The notes beneath the pieces were generated by a model. It had not been told where the DNA came from and did not search any database. It saw only the letters and a list, made by a program, of their open reading frames with translations. A DNA stretch of 64,000 bases, from NCBI GenBank assembly GCA_024362935.1, contig JANCRA010000014.1, forward strand, positions 10,719,258-10,783,257, given 5' to 3'. The stretch is from Setophaga petechia. Taxonomy: Eukaryota; Chordata; Aves; Passeriformes; Parulidae. Within the stretch, counting starts at the first letter, position 1, and every line of letters starts with the position of its first letter. This document shows positions 30,331 through 45,400 of the stretch, one piece after another. The position numbers and the translations under genes were made by a program.

Positions 30331-33300
30331 CTGAACTCCATGTAATTAGGAGACAGCATCAGGTGATAAAAATGCAGAGTAAGTCCTAGCAAGTGAGGCA
30401 GGGTATGGTGGTCTTGGCTGCAAGGAAGAAAACAGAATCAGAGAAAGTACATTCAAAAATAAACTGCAAAAACTGCAGTTGACTGTGACACCCACCTTGA
30501 TCGTCCTTACAACATTATCATAATTTGTCTCATCTGTCCTGTTCCTTTTTACCATCTGTCCAGCTTCCTTTCCAACCCTGTAAGTACTCTTTGATCTGGT
30601 AATCCTTGCTTGGTCCCCAAAGAGGTGCCTCTGTATTTTGCTTTTTTGTTTGTTTTGTTTTCATTTGTTGGTTTGGGAGTTTTTGTTTTGTTTTGGTTTT
30701 TGTTGGTTTTCTTTTTTAAATTTTACTGAAATAATTTCTATTCTCTGATGCCAAAAATAAACGTGGCAATTCATTCAAATAATTAAAGGTGTATTATTAA
30801 AACAGAAAATACCAGATAAGTTAATGAAAACATTTAATTTTTAATGCATTGTGCTTTTCCATTATTTTACACAGTACACCAGGATAAAAGTGAGATGTTC
30901 TTAAAGTGAATATATTCAGAGGCTCAACTTTTCTTCTAACTACAGTAGAATGGAAACTAGGAACTGTTTAACAGACTAACAGATAGAGAAAGATTTAACA
31001 AAATTAACAGATGCCAATGAACCTCAATTTATCCCCAAATTGCATATATTTCTTTAAAGTTACATCTAATCTTTTGGGAAAAACTAATCTACTTGATGGA
31101 GTATATACATACTTGTGTGAGGCAACAACAAAGTTTGGATTTTATACCAAAATATTTTAGTAATTGCCCCTGAAAGGCAGCAATTTTCTGATGCTGTATT
31201 AGAACATAATATAATACCCCTTAACATCTGAATACATGTCTGGGGCCAAGCAGCCCTGGAACAGTATTTATGCTAATTAAAACTAATTTCTTTGCAAAAG
31301 TTTTAGTCTTAGCAAACAATTTAAACTTAATGTGTACCTTTCAATTTACCTTTCTTCTTATGTCAAGAAAGTATTTGCAGCAACATTGCCATTAGGCAGT
31401 TATGTTTGTGATATTAGGTACATATGATGGCAATTAGAGGCAGAACCTCCAAAAATCCTGGTAGTATACCCAGGCATGGCTATAGCTATTTTAAGCAGAT
31501 TTATACTTAGGGCATCAAAGAATGTCACAAAAGAAGAAAATATGGTAACTGTTGCTTTAAATTATAGCTATCATTGCTTCAAAAGGATATTCAATCAGAA
31601 ACCACTGCAAACTTAAACTATTTATGTCTTCTGACACTGAAAGGAAAGTAGGCAGTTTCAGCCTGTCATCTCCTAATTCCTTTTTTTTCCCCCTCCTATT
31701 TTTTTTGTGTTTAATAAAAGAAAAGTACTGTTTGTCTAAGAAACAAGTTATAAGTCCAGGAGGAATGAGTTAGAACAGGTCTCCTGCTTGTTTTTGACCT
31801 TTCCCTGCCTGTCAGGCTCATTAAGTATTGCAGGTTCTTGGCTAGTTATTTTACAACAACTATTGGAAAAATGAAACAAACCTGTTCAATGATCGTGCTT
31901 TGGCTGCTTGGACATAACAGTCAGCAGTGTTTGCCCAGCAAAACAGTTCCTGTGTCAAGGTAGAGCTATTTTCCACTAGAAATCAAAAGACAAAAGTGAA
32001 GCCACAGTTGCTTGCAGAGTAAATTTTGAACAAAATCCTAAGATCATGATTAAATTGTCCACGGGGATTCCTGACCTCTTCTGGTAACAAGAACATGCCT
32101 CCCTGTAGTCAAATGTTTAAAAGCAAGGAACTTTCTGTTCAACAAAATGCTTAGAGTTTGGCCATGGGATGGTCTGAAAAAAACTAGCAGGAGTTTCAGG
32201 AGGTAAATAAAAAAAAATTCTTTGAGGGCCTGATACCCCTTCCTCTCCAGAGGCACTCAATGTGTTGAGCAAAGGTGTCATTAATTTAGAAATAAAATCA
32301 CAAAAAAAAAAAGAGAAATACCTTCTCTTAGAAGAAGAAGAGGGAAAGGGATCTCATGACAAGAAAGGGGAGAAAAAGATGTGTCCTCTGTGCAAAATAC
32401 ATTCCCAAGGCAAAATGAGCACCTTGTATTCCCAGCTGCAGGGAAGAAGGCAGACACAGAAATCCGCAGTTGGGAGATGGGTGGGTGCAGGGGAATTCCA
32501 GATAACTTTGAGGGCAGGCTCTGGGGGAACAGGCAGCAGAGCCTCAGTAGTTTTGCTGGGCAGATGCAAGCAGCTCACAGCTCGTGGGGCTCCTGTCCCA
32601 TGACAAAGCAATGAATTACTGAGTAGGAATTACAACCCTTCCATCACACAGATATGTGTGCATGAGGCAGGAGCAAAAGAGCCCAAAGCAAGAATGAAGC
32701 CTGTTTGGCATTTTCCAGAAAGTGAGACCATTGCTGAAGAATATTTCAATTTTGAATGGCACTGGTCACACCTGGGGCAGTGACAGGATTTCTTCCCCAT
32801 GGCAGTGCCTGGTTGGGAGTTGAGCCCCTCCATGATCAGATGTTTCTGGCTGATTGTTCTGCTCCCAGGGTAGCTGGTTTGAGCCCCAGCTACTGGCAGA
32901 GCAGCACGAGTCAGGATCATGGCCCTGTGGAAGGCAGGGAGGTGTTTCAGAACATAACAAGGCGATTCCCAGCCCAGACAGTTTCAGGGGGTGTCCCATG
33001 GCAGGGGGTCTGTGCAGTGCCTCTGGAGCATCCAGCTCCATGGACAGAATTCCTAATGCCACTGACCCAAGTGCTGAAACCACACTGGTTATGCTTGATG
33101 TTCATCCTCTGCACCTACAGTGACAGGGAGGTCAGAATCAAACAGTTTCAGCACAGAGCACCAGACCTGACATTTAGAGAAATGCCTGGTGAAAGCAAGC
33201 AAAGGAAAAACTGAGTGTAACATGTTGCCACAGTTCTCATCACTGGCATTTTAGCTACGTTTCAAAACATATATGTAACATTTCTTACAATTTGCACTGG

Positions 33301-36300
33301 GCTTTTTAAACGTTTTTTCTTGGTAGAATCTATTTGTGAAAAAAACATTTCTCTGCTGACTTTTCCAATTCAACAATGTAAACTAATTAACAAAACAGTT
33401 TGTACTATTCACAGAATTGTACCAATCGCCACAGTGAAAAAGCAAGTTAACCAACCCACATCTAAATAAATAAATGGTTGACATCTATCCTCAACAAGAT
33501 TACTGACAGTAGTTTGCTTAGGCACAGAGTCCAGCATTGTTTCTCCCCAGTAAGATTCATGTGCTTTTTGGTCTGAAACATTGTCCCAGCTTAGTTATTT
33601 TTTTCTTTTCTGCACCAGCAGGAGAGATAAAAAAACTAGGGAGAAAGAGTAAATATCTTCCCTTATTAAATAAATAAATGAAAACTACTAAGAAAAAAAA
33701 AGTCTCTGGACTCTTAAAAAGGAATTAAAGACACATTGAAGAGACAGAAGTTACTACATGGAGAAGAAGCTGCAGAATAAACATAAATGGCAATAAAACC
33801 AGGAAAACCGAAGTGTTTCATTCCACAGGGCCACTGTCCTTTCCCACGGGGACCACTGTACTTTTGAGGTGACAAAGTGCCCCCCTGGCAGGGCTGGTCT
33901 CTCCGGGGAGGCAGCAGGAGGGAGCAGTGGCGCAGGAGCGCAGCCCGCCAGCGGAGCAGGAGCAGGGGAAGGGCTCCCTGCCTGCTCATCACAGGTAACC
34001 ACTGCTCCAGCAAATTGTTCCAGGGACTGGAATGCAGCAGTAACTGATCCAATTAGTGTGGGCTGTAATCTAGGAGGGTTCATTATGTCACACGCATTAT
34101 GACTCCTGGGTATTACTAAAGGACTCATTTGTAGCAGTTGAGGTGAATTTCTCTGTGCACATATAAAGTCACCCATGCAGCCATGGTAAAGTGGCTTTAA
34201 GATGATCTGACATAGTTAAAATCTTTGACTTTGAGCAGGTTTGAGTTTCCAGACAGTAATAAACAAATCAGCAAATAATACAGATTTACTTCTTACCGGG
34301 AGAAAGGGGGAAAAATGAAATGTAATGGCTACTTCAGATTGAAATGGCAAGTAAACTCTGTGACAAAACTACAAAGGAAACTAATAAATCATGCCAGAGG
34401 AAATATATACCATAATTAAAGACACACATACAAACTTGACAGAGACTTCACATTTCGGGTACAATACCTGTTTACTTCATGGAACATAGAAAAAGTTTAA
34501 TGGCTCCTTAAGAGAAGTCAGTTATTTATTATTTCTGCTCCAAAAGCCCCCATGAGCCTTCCCCCAGCAGGAAAGCAGACCTATACTGTAGGTACCAAAC
34601 CCAACCACATGAATTACAGAACAAGACAAATGCATAAAAGTGTATAAGCAGCTTTCAGTACTACAATGCTGAAGTAAAAACCAGGTTATACTTAAGTTTA
34701 ATTTATCTTCTAAAAAGGTTACAAATATAACCTCTATTATTTGTTTCACTTCAGGAGTATCACACCAGCTAGACATTTCACAGCCTTTGCTTTTATTATT
34801 GAAAAAGTTCATTTCTACATAGATACAAATATGCTTTTCCCTTTGACTTACATATTGTCTGATGAAAAAAAAAGAAAAAAGGATCTTCTGGAGAGCACTT
34901 ATGCCTGTGCTTAACATTAAGCAGTCCTTACAGCCCCTGCCTGCACCTTCTTAAATCAATATTAAAGCCTCTGTTAATTTTGTTTGCTCATGATCCCCAC
35001 TCAAGGGGAAAATGACACCATGACATTGACATTGGTGACTTCTGTGGTGTTCTATTCTGAACACACTGATCTTCAGACCTGATCTAAAATTAACTGAAAT
35101 GAATTAATTCTTTACTTACTTTCATATGATTTGCATTGGACCTGCCTTCTTTTTAGGAGTCAGGACTCAATGTTATTTTTTCTCAGGTTCCTTTTGAAAA
35201 ATTAGATTTCACAAAGTTCAGTTTATAAAGTAGAATATCAGAATTAAACTCTGTATGTAGAATATAGCATTGTTCAACTAGAAATGTCAAGTTGTGTATG
35301 AGGCTAGCATGAAAATGCTGCAGTATCGGTTGTGTTTGTCACACTGCAATATGTTTTAGTGGCTGAAAACACCTTGGACTAAAATCTAAATCTAAAATCT
35401 AAATCTAAAACTTTAAAATTTATTTTTAAGAAATCCTTTCCCATAGAAAGCCAAAGACCTAACTGGATGACTTATTTCCATTACTTTCTAACCCAGATGG
35501 GGGCTCAATATCTCTTAAATGGTTTTTTAAAATCTCAAATATAAATTTAATTTCCAGATACAAATTAGATTCCCATTCTCTTACAAAACCTTCTCTAATG
35601 CTGTTACCTCCAGTATCCTTTTTGGTGTCTAGGTATCAAATGTATTTCTAAGTGGGTACCAAACCAGATAGAAAGACTGACTGTATTTAGTCTTTAATTA
35701 AATGCTGGTAGATTTCCTTCAGTAGCATTAAGCTCAGAAGTGAGAAAATATAATTAAATGATGCTCCTACACAGGCAATGATCAGCATTCTTGCATGCAA
35801 GGTGTGGTAGCACGGTAAGCTAAGGATTACTTCTCAGTTTTAGTTTTATATTTGAATTCTCATAGCTCAGGAGAAACCCTACTCTGTATGCATGAAATAT
35901 TAACCAGGCAATTGTCCTAAGGATGCAGTGGATTTATTAAAGTCCATTAATCTGATTAATAATTGGATTGCTGACAAGTTAAGTGTCTCAGTGCTGTTAA
36001 AACAAAGTATATTTTAAATGTATCTGACTTCCTCCCATTGTCTGTCATCTCACTGAAGATGTGGGAAATGAAAGGTTGCCATCATAAGAGGTTGCTACCC
36101 TGTGGAAGCCCTGGTATCATTAAAAAGCACAGGAAAGCCTCAACATGAAGAGCTGGTGGGTTGTACAAGGTTTTCAAAGATACTGAGGCAGGAATTGAAT
36201 GACAGCAGAAAAGGAGGTTAATCTTTAACACTCCTGTTCTAAATGGAAATATTTCCAATACAAGTGAACTGCTGCAATTTCCACGTGTACATCTGAAACA

Positions 36301-36340
36301 TTCCTTTGTGTGGACATGTTCTACGTGATGTCTTGGCAGG
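30331..36340. other. Intergenic desert segment with simple repeats
   Basis: No gene is seen. A T/G-rich low-complexity tract lies at 30636-30720. A perfect 13-bp tandem duplication lies at 35381-35406. A local GC-rich patch (33880-33990) and an open frame at 32756-33214 (152 codons) show no recognisable domain. The remainder is AT-rich single-copy DNA. Confidence 0.4.
35381..35406. repeat. 13-bp tandem duplication
   Basis: AAAATCTAAATCT is repeated twice exactly, in tandem. Confidence 0.9.
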
Positions 36341-36344
36341 AACC

Positions 36345-36460
36345 AAGAGACACAGACTCTGATCTGAGCTCTGCCACTGACCCGCCCCGTGACCCCGGAT
36401 AAATCATTCCACTGCTCTGTTTCTCCTCTTTCTTTTGCCTGTCTTGCTTCTTTAGAGCAC
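36345..36460 (-). mobile_element. MIR-like SINE fragment, reverse orientation
   Basis: On the + strand the phrase TGAGCTCTGCCACTGACC, then GTGACCCCGGATAAATCATT, then CTGCTCTGTTTCTCC follows the reverse complement of the MIR core (CTCTGCCACTTACT...GTGACCTTGGGCAAGT...CTCTGTGCCTCAGTTTCC). MIR elements are ancient amniote tRNA-derived SINEs with a CORE domain. The copy keeps several CpGs and the central region. Its boundaries are approximate. Confidence 0.65.
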
Positions 36461-39400
36461 AAGTTCTTCACACAAGGAGCCAACCTCTAGTTACCTTTTT
36501 GTCTGACATGCTGAGGCCCTGATCTCAGATGAAGCCTCTAGGAACTTTTGAAAATAATAAAAATAGTGGTGAGGAGTGGATGGTGCTGACATTCCCAGCC
36601 CTCATTCTATCCCAGGAGACACCCCAGCATCAGCACCACCACACCTACAATATATCATCATGGATTTTAGCTGTAAGTTAGGGGTTAGAGAGGCAGTCAT
36701 GCCTTAGTGGAGCTACAGGTGAGAAAATAGACCTCTGTAGTCTTTTCTGTTAACTGCTGGAAGTTTAATTTACATTAAATAATAGGGTTTTTTCCATATT
36801 GTGAGATGAAAAACACAAACTCAGTCTGGAGAGCCAAAGCAAATTGTATCAACAATCCAGGCTAAATTAAGGTGAGCCATTCTTTGTCTTTCACACCTTT
36901 TCACTGGGCTGAAGACAAAGAAAAAGAACAAAGTATACTCACACTAGAATAAAGCACAGCTGCTAGTTAAGGCACTCTCAAGATGTGGCATCTGCTTGGC
37001 TGGAAGGGTTCAGATTCACACCTCACCCACCCCAGAAAAGCACTAGAATGATCAGTGCATTTATCCAAGACTGGACATATTTCTGCCCCCTCTTGAGGCT
37101 GTTTACATGGAACATTGACACTGCTCTGCCACTTTGGGCCTCAGGCTTGGGAGACTGAAATCCTGCCCTGGCCTAGGATCTCTATTAGGCACACAGTCAC
37201 CCAAGAAGGGCACAACTCCAGCAGGGCTCCCTTCAGCACCCCCTAAATTCTCCTTAGCATGCTGTGACTCCCTCTGGATTGCCTCAGACAGCTGACTTGG
37301 CTGGATCCCTCTCACAGCCTTGCCTTAGCAGGAGGACAAGCTCAGGCATGGCCTCAGCAGAGGTGTTATACAAGGAGCAAGGTGAGAAAGCCAATCCCAT
37401 CCTCCATGGGAATGGCCCACCTGTGGCATTGGTGAGATTATGCACAGCTCCTGTGCTGAAACACTTCATGTCTGGCACCAGGACTGTGCTGCTGGAAAGC
37501 CCTTCAGGTGATTCAGTTCTTCAGCTGTGGGATGAGGTAGGTCTGAAAGAAGTGCTAAAAATGGTATTCCAGGACTACACTGGGATGTAGTTATGTGCTT
37601 ATTCCAGCCCCAGTGCAAAACTGAGATTCTCCTGGGCAGTTCTAGCACCTCACACCTCCAGGGTTCTGCCTCTCTCTCCAAGGCAGGTACCTGCCCAGTG
37701 CCTTTAGGTTTGCAGAATTTTGGTATGTATCCTGCAAACTGGAGGGTGATCTGGCCACATCCTCACTATCACCTCTGTCTCCACCAGCAGTACCAGGTGC
37801 CTCCTTCAGCACACGAGTTTTGGTGTCCTGGGAACTTTGTGATAGCTACCAAGATGAATCTAGATGGAGGATACGTACCCTAAATCACTAGGAAAAACAT
37901 TCTGGGTCACTTTTGAGCTGCGTAAAAGAGCAAAGAAAACTTGTAATAGTTCTGATAAACAGGCTTTGTTATTGCAACCCCAAAAAAACCCACTCAGAAA
38001 TACAGAACAAAGTCAAGACTGCAGGATATAAGAAACTCATAATTTTTATCCTTTCCAGCTTTTACCCTTCCTCCTTTTTTTAAAGTAAGCTTGACCTACT
38101 GTGACTCCTAGAAGTTACCTGCTGGGCACATCAGATATATTTCAGTAACTAGAGAATGAGAAATATATACTAGGTTATGGAATAGAAACCAAAATAAAAG
38201 CTTTACCATTAGGAATATTGATGTTGGTACCGTCTGAGTTAGGACAGTTACAGACTGGAAGACTCAGTTGTTGCCCTTAGTTTGTGTAAGTAGGAATATC
38301 AGCAATTCATCCTGTGAAAAACAGTACTTCAGCTGGCAGAGGTGGAAGGGAAGAGTGAGAGAAATTGAGGCCTTTTGTCTTGGGTTACATGTTTAGGGGC
38401 TAGAAAAACCCTACTACCTTTTTTTTACCCCTGTAAAAAACAAATAAAATGAAATGGAAGGAAAGAGAAAAGCTCCACCAACACCACAGCAACATGACAG
38501 TGATGTGCATAATGATCTTTGGCAGCCTAAGATAAGATCACAGCCCGTGGGACTGTTGGAGCCTGGAGCTAACAGACCCCTGCTTTGGGAAAACACTAGA
38601 AGTGTACAGGAAAAAAAAAGTTCAGTTTCCATATTAAAAAGAAAGGAGAGGTATGCTGCTAAATCTATTCCTTCTGAAGAAACCTTTGAAAATATAAATA
38701 TATGAAAACCTCTGAGTCACTTCTGCATCCACGAGTGAGCGATCCCTCCTACTCTCACCAGTAATACCAGGAAGGGCTGCTGTACTCCCAGTTTGTCCCA
38801 GGAACTATGCTCTGCTTAGGTAGTTCCATCAGTTCTTTCAGTAAAAGTCACCATGCAGATATCATTCTCCCCTTAAAGTCACTATAGGGTTTTTTTAAAG
38901 TCACTAAAGGGTTTTTTTTTTTCCTAATGCAAACTTGTCCATAAATTTTAAATCCAGAATATAATGAATGATGTTCATCTAAGTTACTGCTGTCGCTATC
39001 CTATCTCCCTCTGATATTGGGAACAAGCCTATCCTTTCAGGAAGATTGTTTGAAATGTCTTTATTTGAATTAAAAAAATAAAATTCTGTTCTGTTCCAAG
39101 AAAGAATCCAGAAACTTCTCAAGTCCACAAGCAACTTTGCTGTTTCTATTGATTTTAGATGGAAGGTGTGAAATACAACAACTAAATGGCAGTACTAGTG
39201 AAAAATCAAGTTATTTATGGTCCTCTTCAGTTGCATTAGTTTCTCTAAATAATTCCTTGTTTATCAGTGTTAATGTTTGGACTAGTGCAGTGGGAGGAAA
39301 CTGCAGGATGGGAAAAAGTTTCTTTTTTGGGAAGATTTAAGTGAATGTCAAACTGTGCCCTGGCTGCTGCTGAATACTGAGCTGTTCTGAAAATCCAACC

Positions 39401-42400
39401 CTTTCCCTGGGTGCTGAGCAGAGGGAAGCCATGCTGCTGGTTAGCTTCAAGGACTGGTACCAGAAAAATCAGAGGGTTGGCAGACCTGTGCATGTTTGAA
39501 CAGAGGAAAATACACTATAAAGAAATGTTGAGTGGGTGGAAAGTGCAGGGAGCAGCAGTTCTGTGAATCACTTCCTCCCCCAAGGCCTTGCTGTCATTAG
39601 GAGTACAGGTGTGTGGTTTTCAAAACACATGTTGTCCATACTGATATTTTAACAAGCCTTAGTAAAAGCAGTAGCAGTTCTAACAGGCATTTACTGGTCA
39701 AGATAAACCCTAAGCTCCCCCCTCTGGGTTGTCACACTCAGCTAACATGTTAAAACTGTTGCTGCCTAGTCCAAGAAAGGATTTTAACATGAGTTAAAAA
39801 TAAAGTCCTTTTTGTACATGCATGGCTTAAGAGAGAAGAGTCCAAATCCCTTCTTCCAGCAAGAAGAATAGAAAGAAGCAGCAGAAAAAGAGGATTAGAA
39901 GCAGCATATGTGCTCTGTCTTGCCTGTTTACTTCCCAAGATTTTATTTTGTTTTGCTCCACTTAGTAGTATGCCACTGGATGCCTACCCAATTAACTTCT
40001 GAATGACCTTTCAAATCAGGCCCTCATACAGAACATGGTCAAGGTATGGATTTCTGGAGCCAAGTGCCCCCTAGTACATTAAAAGGTAAATGGTTTGCAA
40101 AGCAGACTCTCCTGAATATGGTAGTGTTCACCAACTCAAAATCTTTCATCTCCTTAAAAGCATTAGAAACAGAGGATGAAGCAGATGCTCTCACATCCAG
40201 CCAGCTCTGCCATTGGGAAACATCAGAAAGGTTCTCTGGCATTTACTGAGGTGCAAGACAAGGCAGAATTTTCCCCAAAAGCATGAAAGCAATGTTTATG
40301 TCCATTGCCATGCAACTGTATTACACTAATAGTGAATTTGGAGCTCAGTGCCTGGTACTAATCACTCATTCTGAGTCAATTTGAACACACACTCTCCAGA
40401 GGCAGCCCAAGTCTAAACTGAAACACTGTAGGAAGTAAAATGTCATTTAACTGGAGAAAGGAAAGAGCCTAGTGAAAGTAAGAGAATTCAAGGGGCACTC
40501 CTTTCTGCTGTCATTTGTCATGTATGACACAGGAATGTTGACATCATCCTCTGATAAATGACACTGGCACCTGCATCAGAGAGATATTCTTCAGCAAAAT
40601 AGAAGCCTGAAAATCCAGCAGCAGGGCACTACCAGTAGGTTCCAGGAGCTTGCAAGAAAGGAAAGATAGATGATGGTAATTTTCTTCCAAAGAGAAACAT
40701 AAGACTTTTGAAGAACCATTCCCTTTTGCTTCCCCTTCTGCTCCCCCTGGGCTTTGGGAAATGATTCTGTTTTCTAAATCTAATAGTGTCTTAGACACAA
40801 GCTATAAGTTATCCAAGAGCTAACTCGTGGCACTCATGCCACCACCCAGTCTAGGAGGATAAGTGTCAAGCAGAGAGCTGCAGAAGGCATTCCCTTGACA
40901 GAGAGCTTCAAAGGGGCCAGGCTGGCCTTCTCTTGGCCTAGGCCAGTTAGAGGTGTCACAGAGCAGACTATTCTAGCACCAGTCCTTCCAAATCTCACCT
41001 TTGCATTCACAACCTGTAATGCAGAGACTTTTTCCTCTTAGAAAGGGAATACCCATCTCCACCCCACTCCTGTATGCTGTACAGCTGCAGGGAAGGTTTG
41101 TGGCAGAGGAATTCTCTTGAGAAACTTCTGCACAGCCATACAGAGCCTGCTGTGGTGTGCTTTGACATCAGCAGGCAAAGGCAACTAAAGAAATTTTTTC
41201 TCATCTTAAGATAGATACATCAGCAGTTTTCTGTGTTGAAAAGCCAAAGGCCAGTGGATTGTAATTGTGAGGGGAAACTCCTGCTACTCTTAAAAATGAA
41301 AAGCAAATAAATGTGTCTTCTCTGCTAGATTTTTTTACTTGGTTGGCTCATGGAACGTATATGCAGCTTGATTTTTCTTCTAATTGCATGATTTATTTAT
41401 GCCAGAAAAGAAGGGGAAAAATCAATTTGATTTGGAACAGCAGGTTGTGAAGGCAAGAACACAAACTCTGTGACCAAGGTAACCTGGTTCATCATCAGGA
41501 AACCTGCATCCCATGCCAAGTACCTGCCTGGTCCTGGCCAGTCCCAGTTTGTTCTAACCTGCTAACTACTGTCCAGTCCATTTGTCCCTTGCCATCTCCA
41601 GGGATCTCCATGCAGGAATATGGACTATTAGCCCAGTAGTTCTGGGCCAAGAAATATCCTTTTCATCCTGCACAGCCAGCACTGTCTTCCAGACCTCTGA
41701 GTGCATGAGGGAGGCTGGAATCTGGATGAAGAACTGCTGGCTTAAAACACACCCTCACAAGCCAGTACTGGCTGAAAGGAGAAAACACTGAAGAAAAAGC
41801 AGTACATGGGCTAACCTTCATGTGCAGGGCTCCTTCTCCAGGACTGCTAAACTATTATGCTGCTCTTGGCTCTTACTGAGTCCATCTTCAGTACTGAGCA
41901 CTGGAGCAGAAGCAATCTCTGTACTCCTGATTCTCCTGCTGGGATAACAACCCCACATTCATGTCTTCAATATTGTCAGGTTGGATTGTCATAAACTGAG
42001 ATATGTAACACATTCTCCAGGAAAATACACTTTCATCTTCTAACCCAGAGAACCAAAAGACAGCATATCACACTGATCTGCTCTTCAGACTGCTTTGGAC
42101 TAGAAACTTGCTAATTAAGCTGCAGGCTTGTGACTGGTGAGTCCCAGCCAGCTGGGCTGGGTGCCTTCCCCTCAGGAAGCTCCAGACTTTCTGCACCACA
42201 GTGAAAGGCAAACAGCAACTGCAGATGCTGACCCTTGGCTTGGTGGGGTTAGCTCAGCCCCATTTAAAAGGGCTGCTTTGGCAAAAGGCAATTCATTTTA
42301 TCTCATCATATCACACATGTATGGCTATGGTAATCACAAAAGATAATGATGCAACTTCCATACTCAAGGAAGTATGAAAGTTTAAGTTCTTAGGCTTGGC

Positions 42401-45400
42401 TAACTTTCTTCAGCCCATTCTTCAGAAGAAAACAGTAATTTCAGGGACTGATGGAAACTGTGAATTCTAACAAAGGTGGGTGAGACAAGACATTTGTTTT
42501 TACTGTACACATTTTTTAAAAAAAAATTGACATTATTATCCTTCTGGTCTTGATGCTTCTAACAGCTTTCCTGTTGCAAACTATTACTTGATGAATTTAT
42601 AATGTTTAGAGCACAGCAATGATGACAATTTTGTTGTAATGAGGATAAATATTGTCTCAGAATGTCAGAAAGCACCACATCAAGAAAAGTCCAAAGAAAA
42701 GTCTTCTGGGCAGGTTGCAGGAAGCTACACACACACACATGTCTGATTTTGATTAAAATACAAGTTATTGAAAGGTTCAGTTCAGTCCAAATCTAGAATC
42801 AACTGTTCAACCCCGTATACTTAAATACAGAATAAGGGAAAAAAGCCCTCCTAGGACTCTCCATATTCTCCATGCACTGGCCAGACAATGATCTAATAAC
42901 AGCAGTGACTTTGGGGATATTTGTTTATCTGCTCTGAGCCCAGTGAAGTGACTCAGAGGTAACGTGGCATTTCACTGATGTTCTGTTGGACCCTGTTGTG
43001 CTTGTAACTTTATCCTGAAGGAGGCCATTCATAGCAGGCATTCAGGAATGCTGCAGAAGGGGTAATTTGAAGATGGTTGCAAACACATTTGTGGATTCAA
43101 ATGAGGCAGCCACAAGTCTTCATACCTTATCTCTGTAAAAGCAAGTCTAAAATGGCAGGGTGGGAGAGCAGGGGGTTTCTCCCTGAGCAGAGATGCCAGA
43201 CTGATTCCTCATCCAAGCAGCAGTGGGGGCCTCCTGATAGTTTTGATTATTTCACTCCTGACATCAATCAGGAGGGCAGAATCAGGCCCTCAGCACTGAC
43301 AAAACTGCTCAATCTTCTCTGACCCCTCATTTGAAAGTATGCTTAGACACAAATGTGAGAGACAGAAGATTAAGGAGGTGGGGGCTAGGAGGAGGAAAGC
43401 TGAAGGAAAATATGCTATAAATATAAACTGGGTCATATAAAAAAGATTAAGTATAAAAGACAGCTTTCTTGTAATGTCCAGCTGTTTCTCCTAAATATTT
43501 CTAGCAAACCTACATCTGTATAGTTTCAGAAATGTTCCAGGAGGGAATACCAGCACTTCACTTAAACAACACTCTGTAGGATTGCAGTGGTTCAAAAACT
43601 CAGTGGTTTTGAAGCTGCAGCTCTGAGATCTGTCAGGGTAGGACAGGAGTTATTTCAATAGTACTAAGTAGCTCTCCCACTGCTTTTCTGTGAATTGATC
43701 AATTTTCACCCTTTCTTGCCTTTTTGCAGTCACATACAGATGTAAAACAGATTGAGGCTCTGTGGAAATAAAATAAAATTTTAAAAAAAGACACCCAGGA
43801 CTTTCTTGACTTCCCCTGCAATAAAGTGCAGGGAGAGGTGAATAAAGCCACATGACAGACAGTATCAAAATGACAAAGGTCCTGACTGATAGTTTATTGA
43901 GATGACAACTCAGTGAGATTTTAGACATCTCTGGCATGAAGACTGTTTTTGTCTTTTCACAAGTTAAAACCTATGTTCGACCAAGACAACTGCCTACCTA
44001 TCTGTTGAAGCTCGTTTCTCCTGTTACCTCTAACAGAGCAACACCTGACTGTAAAATAAACCTTCTTCCTTTTAGTGTACTTTAAAACTAGAGTTTGACA
44101 ATGCTTGAAAGGAAACCAAAGCAAAATAACAAACCATTATCAATATATTATTTATGCAGGATCCAAAAGCTGAGAAACATCACTAACAAGTCACTTAAAT
44201 TTTCAACCACAGATCTCAAGTATGGAAAACATCATTATAAATACCTGGCTGCTGGGAAAGCAGAGCAATGGAAGGACTGCATGGTCTCAAGGAGAAGAGT
44301 TTGATTGCTGCCTGTGCAGCACTTCTACCAGTGCAAAGGGAAAGCAGGAGGCCTTAGTTTGCCTTGGCAGTGTTTTATACTGCATTTCTCTTGGTGCAGA
44401 GCTCTGCACAGGCTCCAGACTGCAGAGGACTGATCTCTGGGCTCAGCTCCCCTCAGTCCCTGACCTCTGGCACCAGGACTTTTGCCTCCCAGCTCAGAGT
44501 GCTGAGGACTGGACCTTGCTGCACGTGCACCAAGGCTCTGGAATGCTCAGACTGGGCTTCAGAGACAATAAAGATTACAAATTATAGAGCACAGTGGGAA
44601 TAAAAGAGATGGGCTGCCCACTCTGACGATCCATCACTGTTTCCCATGTCTCTGGGCAAAAGCAAAGCAAAGCTTTCTCAACAGCCTACAGACAAAAATA
44701 ACTTGTACATATTTTTAAATGTTTTACTCTCCCATTCTTAGGCTGATAAAAGTCAGGAATAGAGAAGGCATTGATTTTATACTTTCTAAAGTCACTACTG
44801 TAAAAGAGCCCCTACAATTTATATTTTCAAATGGTAAATTATTGAAGCAAAATAGTTAAGATATTTTTTTCAACATAGACCGCCTTGTATGCAAATTTCA
44901 CTTTTATCTACAGTATTTATATATAACAATATCTAATTGCACAAAGCAATTAAACAAGGTTCCACAGAGTCATATGACAAGTGAGAATCAGTGAGGCTAT
45001 ATATTTATTTTGAGGTTTAAAACATGAAACTGACTGAAAGCTGGATGGTTTTGGAATTAAGAGGAGACTCACACTGAACCTGATCCTGTCAGATGATCTT
45101 AAGGTCTCAGAGATGCCAAACAGAATTTAAAATGAACAATTTCTGTGATGATAATGCCATAAGTCAGATGAATATTAGATATTTCTAGGAGTTCTGGCTT
45201 GCGTCTTGCTGGCCAACTCCAGGATTTTGTCAGGGACTGTTTACTGCTGAAGGCACAACTGTCATTAGCTTGAGATAAAAGATCCTAAGGTGATGGCTGT
45301 GGATGGGGCAGAGAGAGAGCTGAGTTACAGATACATATGTCTGGGAGTTTATTATTATTAAATATGAGAAAAGCCCTGAATACATACACAGGTTCCCACA

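Noticed and set aside
32756..33214. 152-codon frame
   Set aside because: No domain, transposon protein or splice context recognised.
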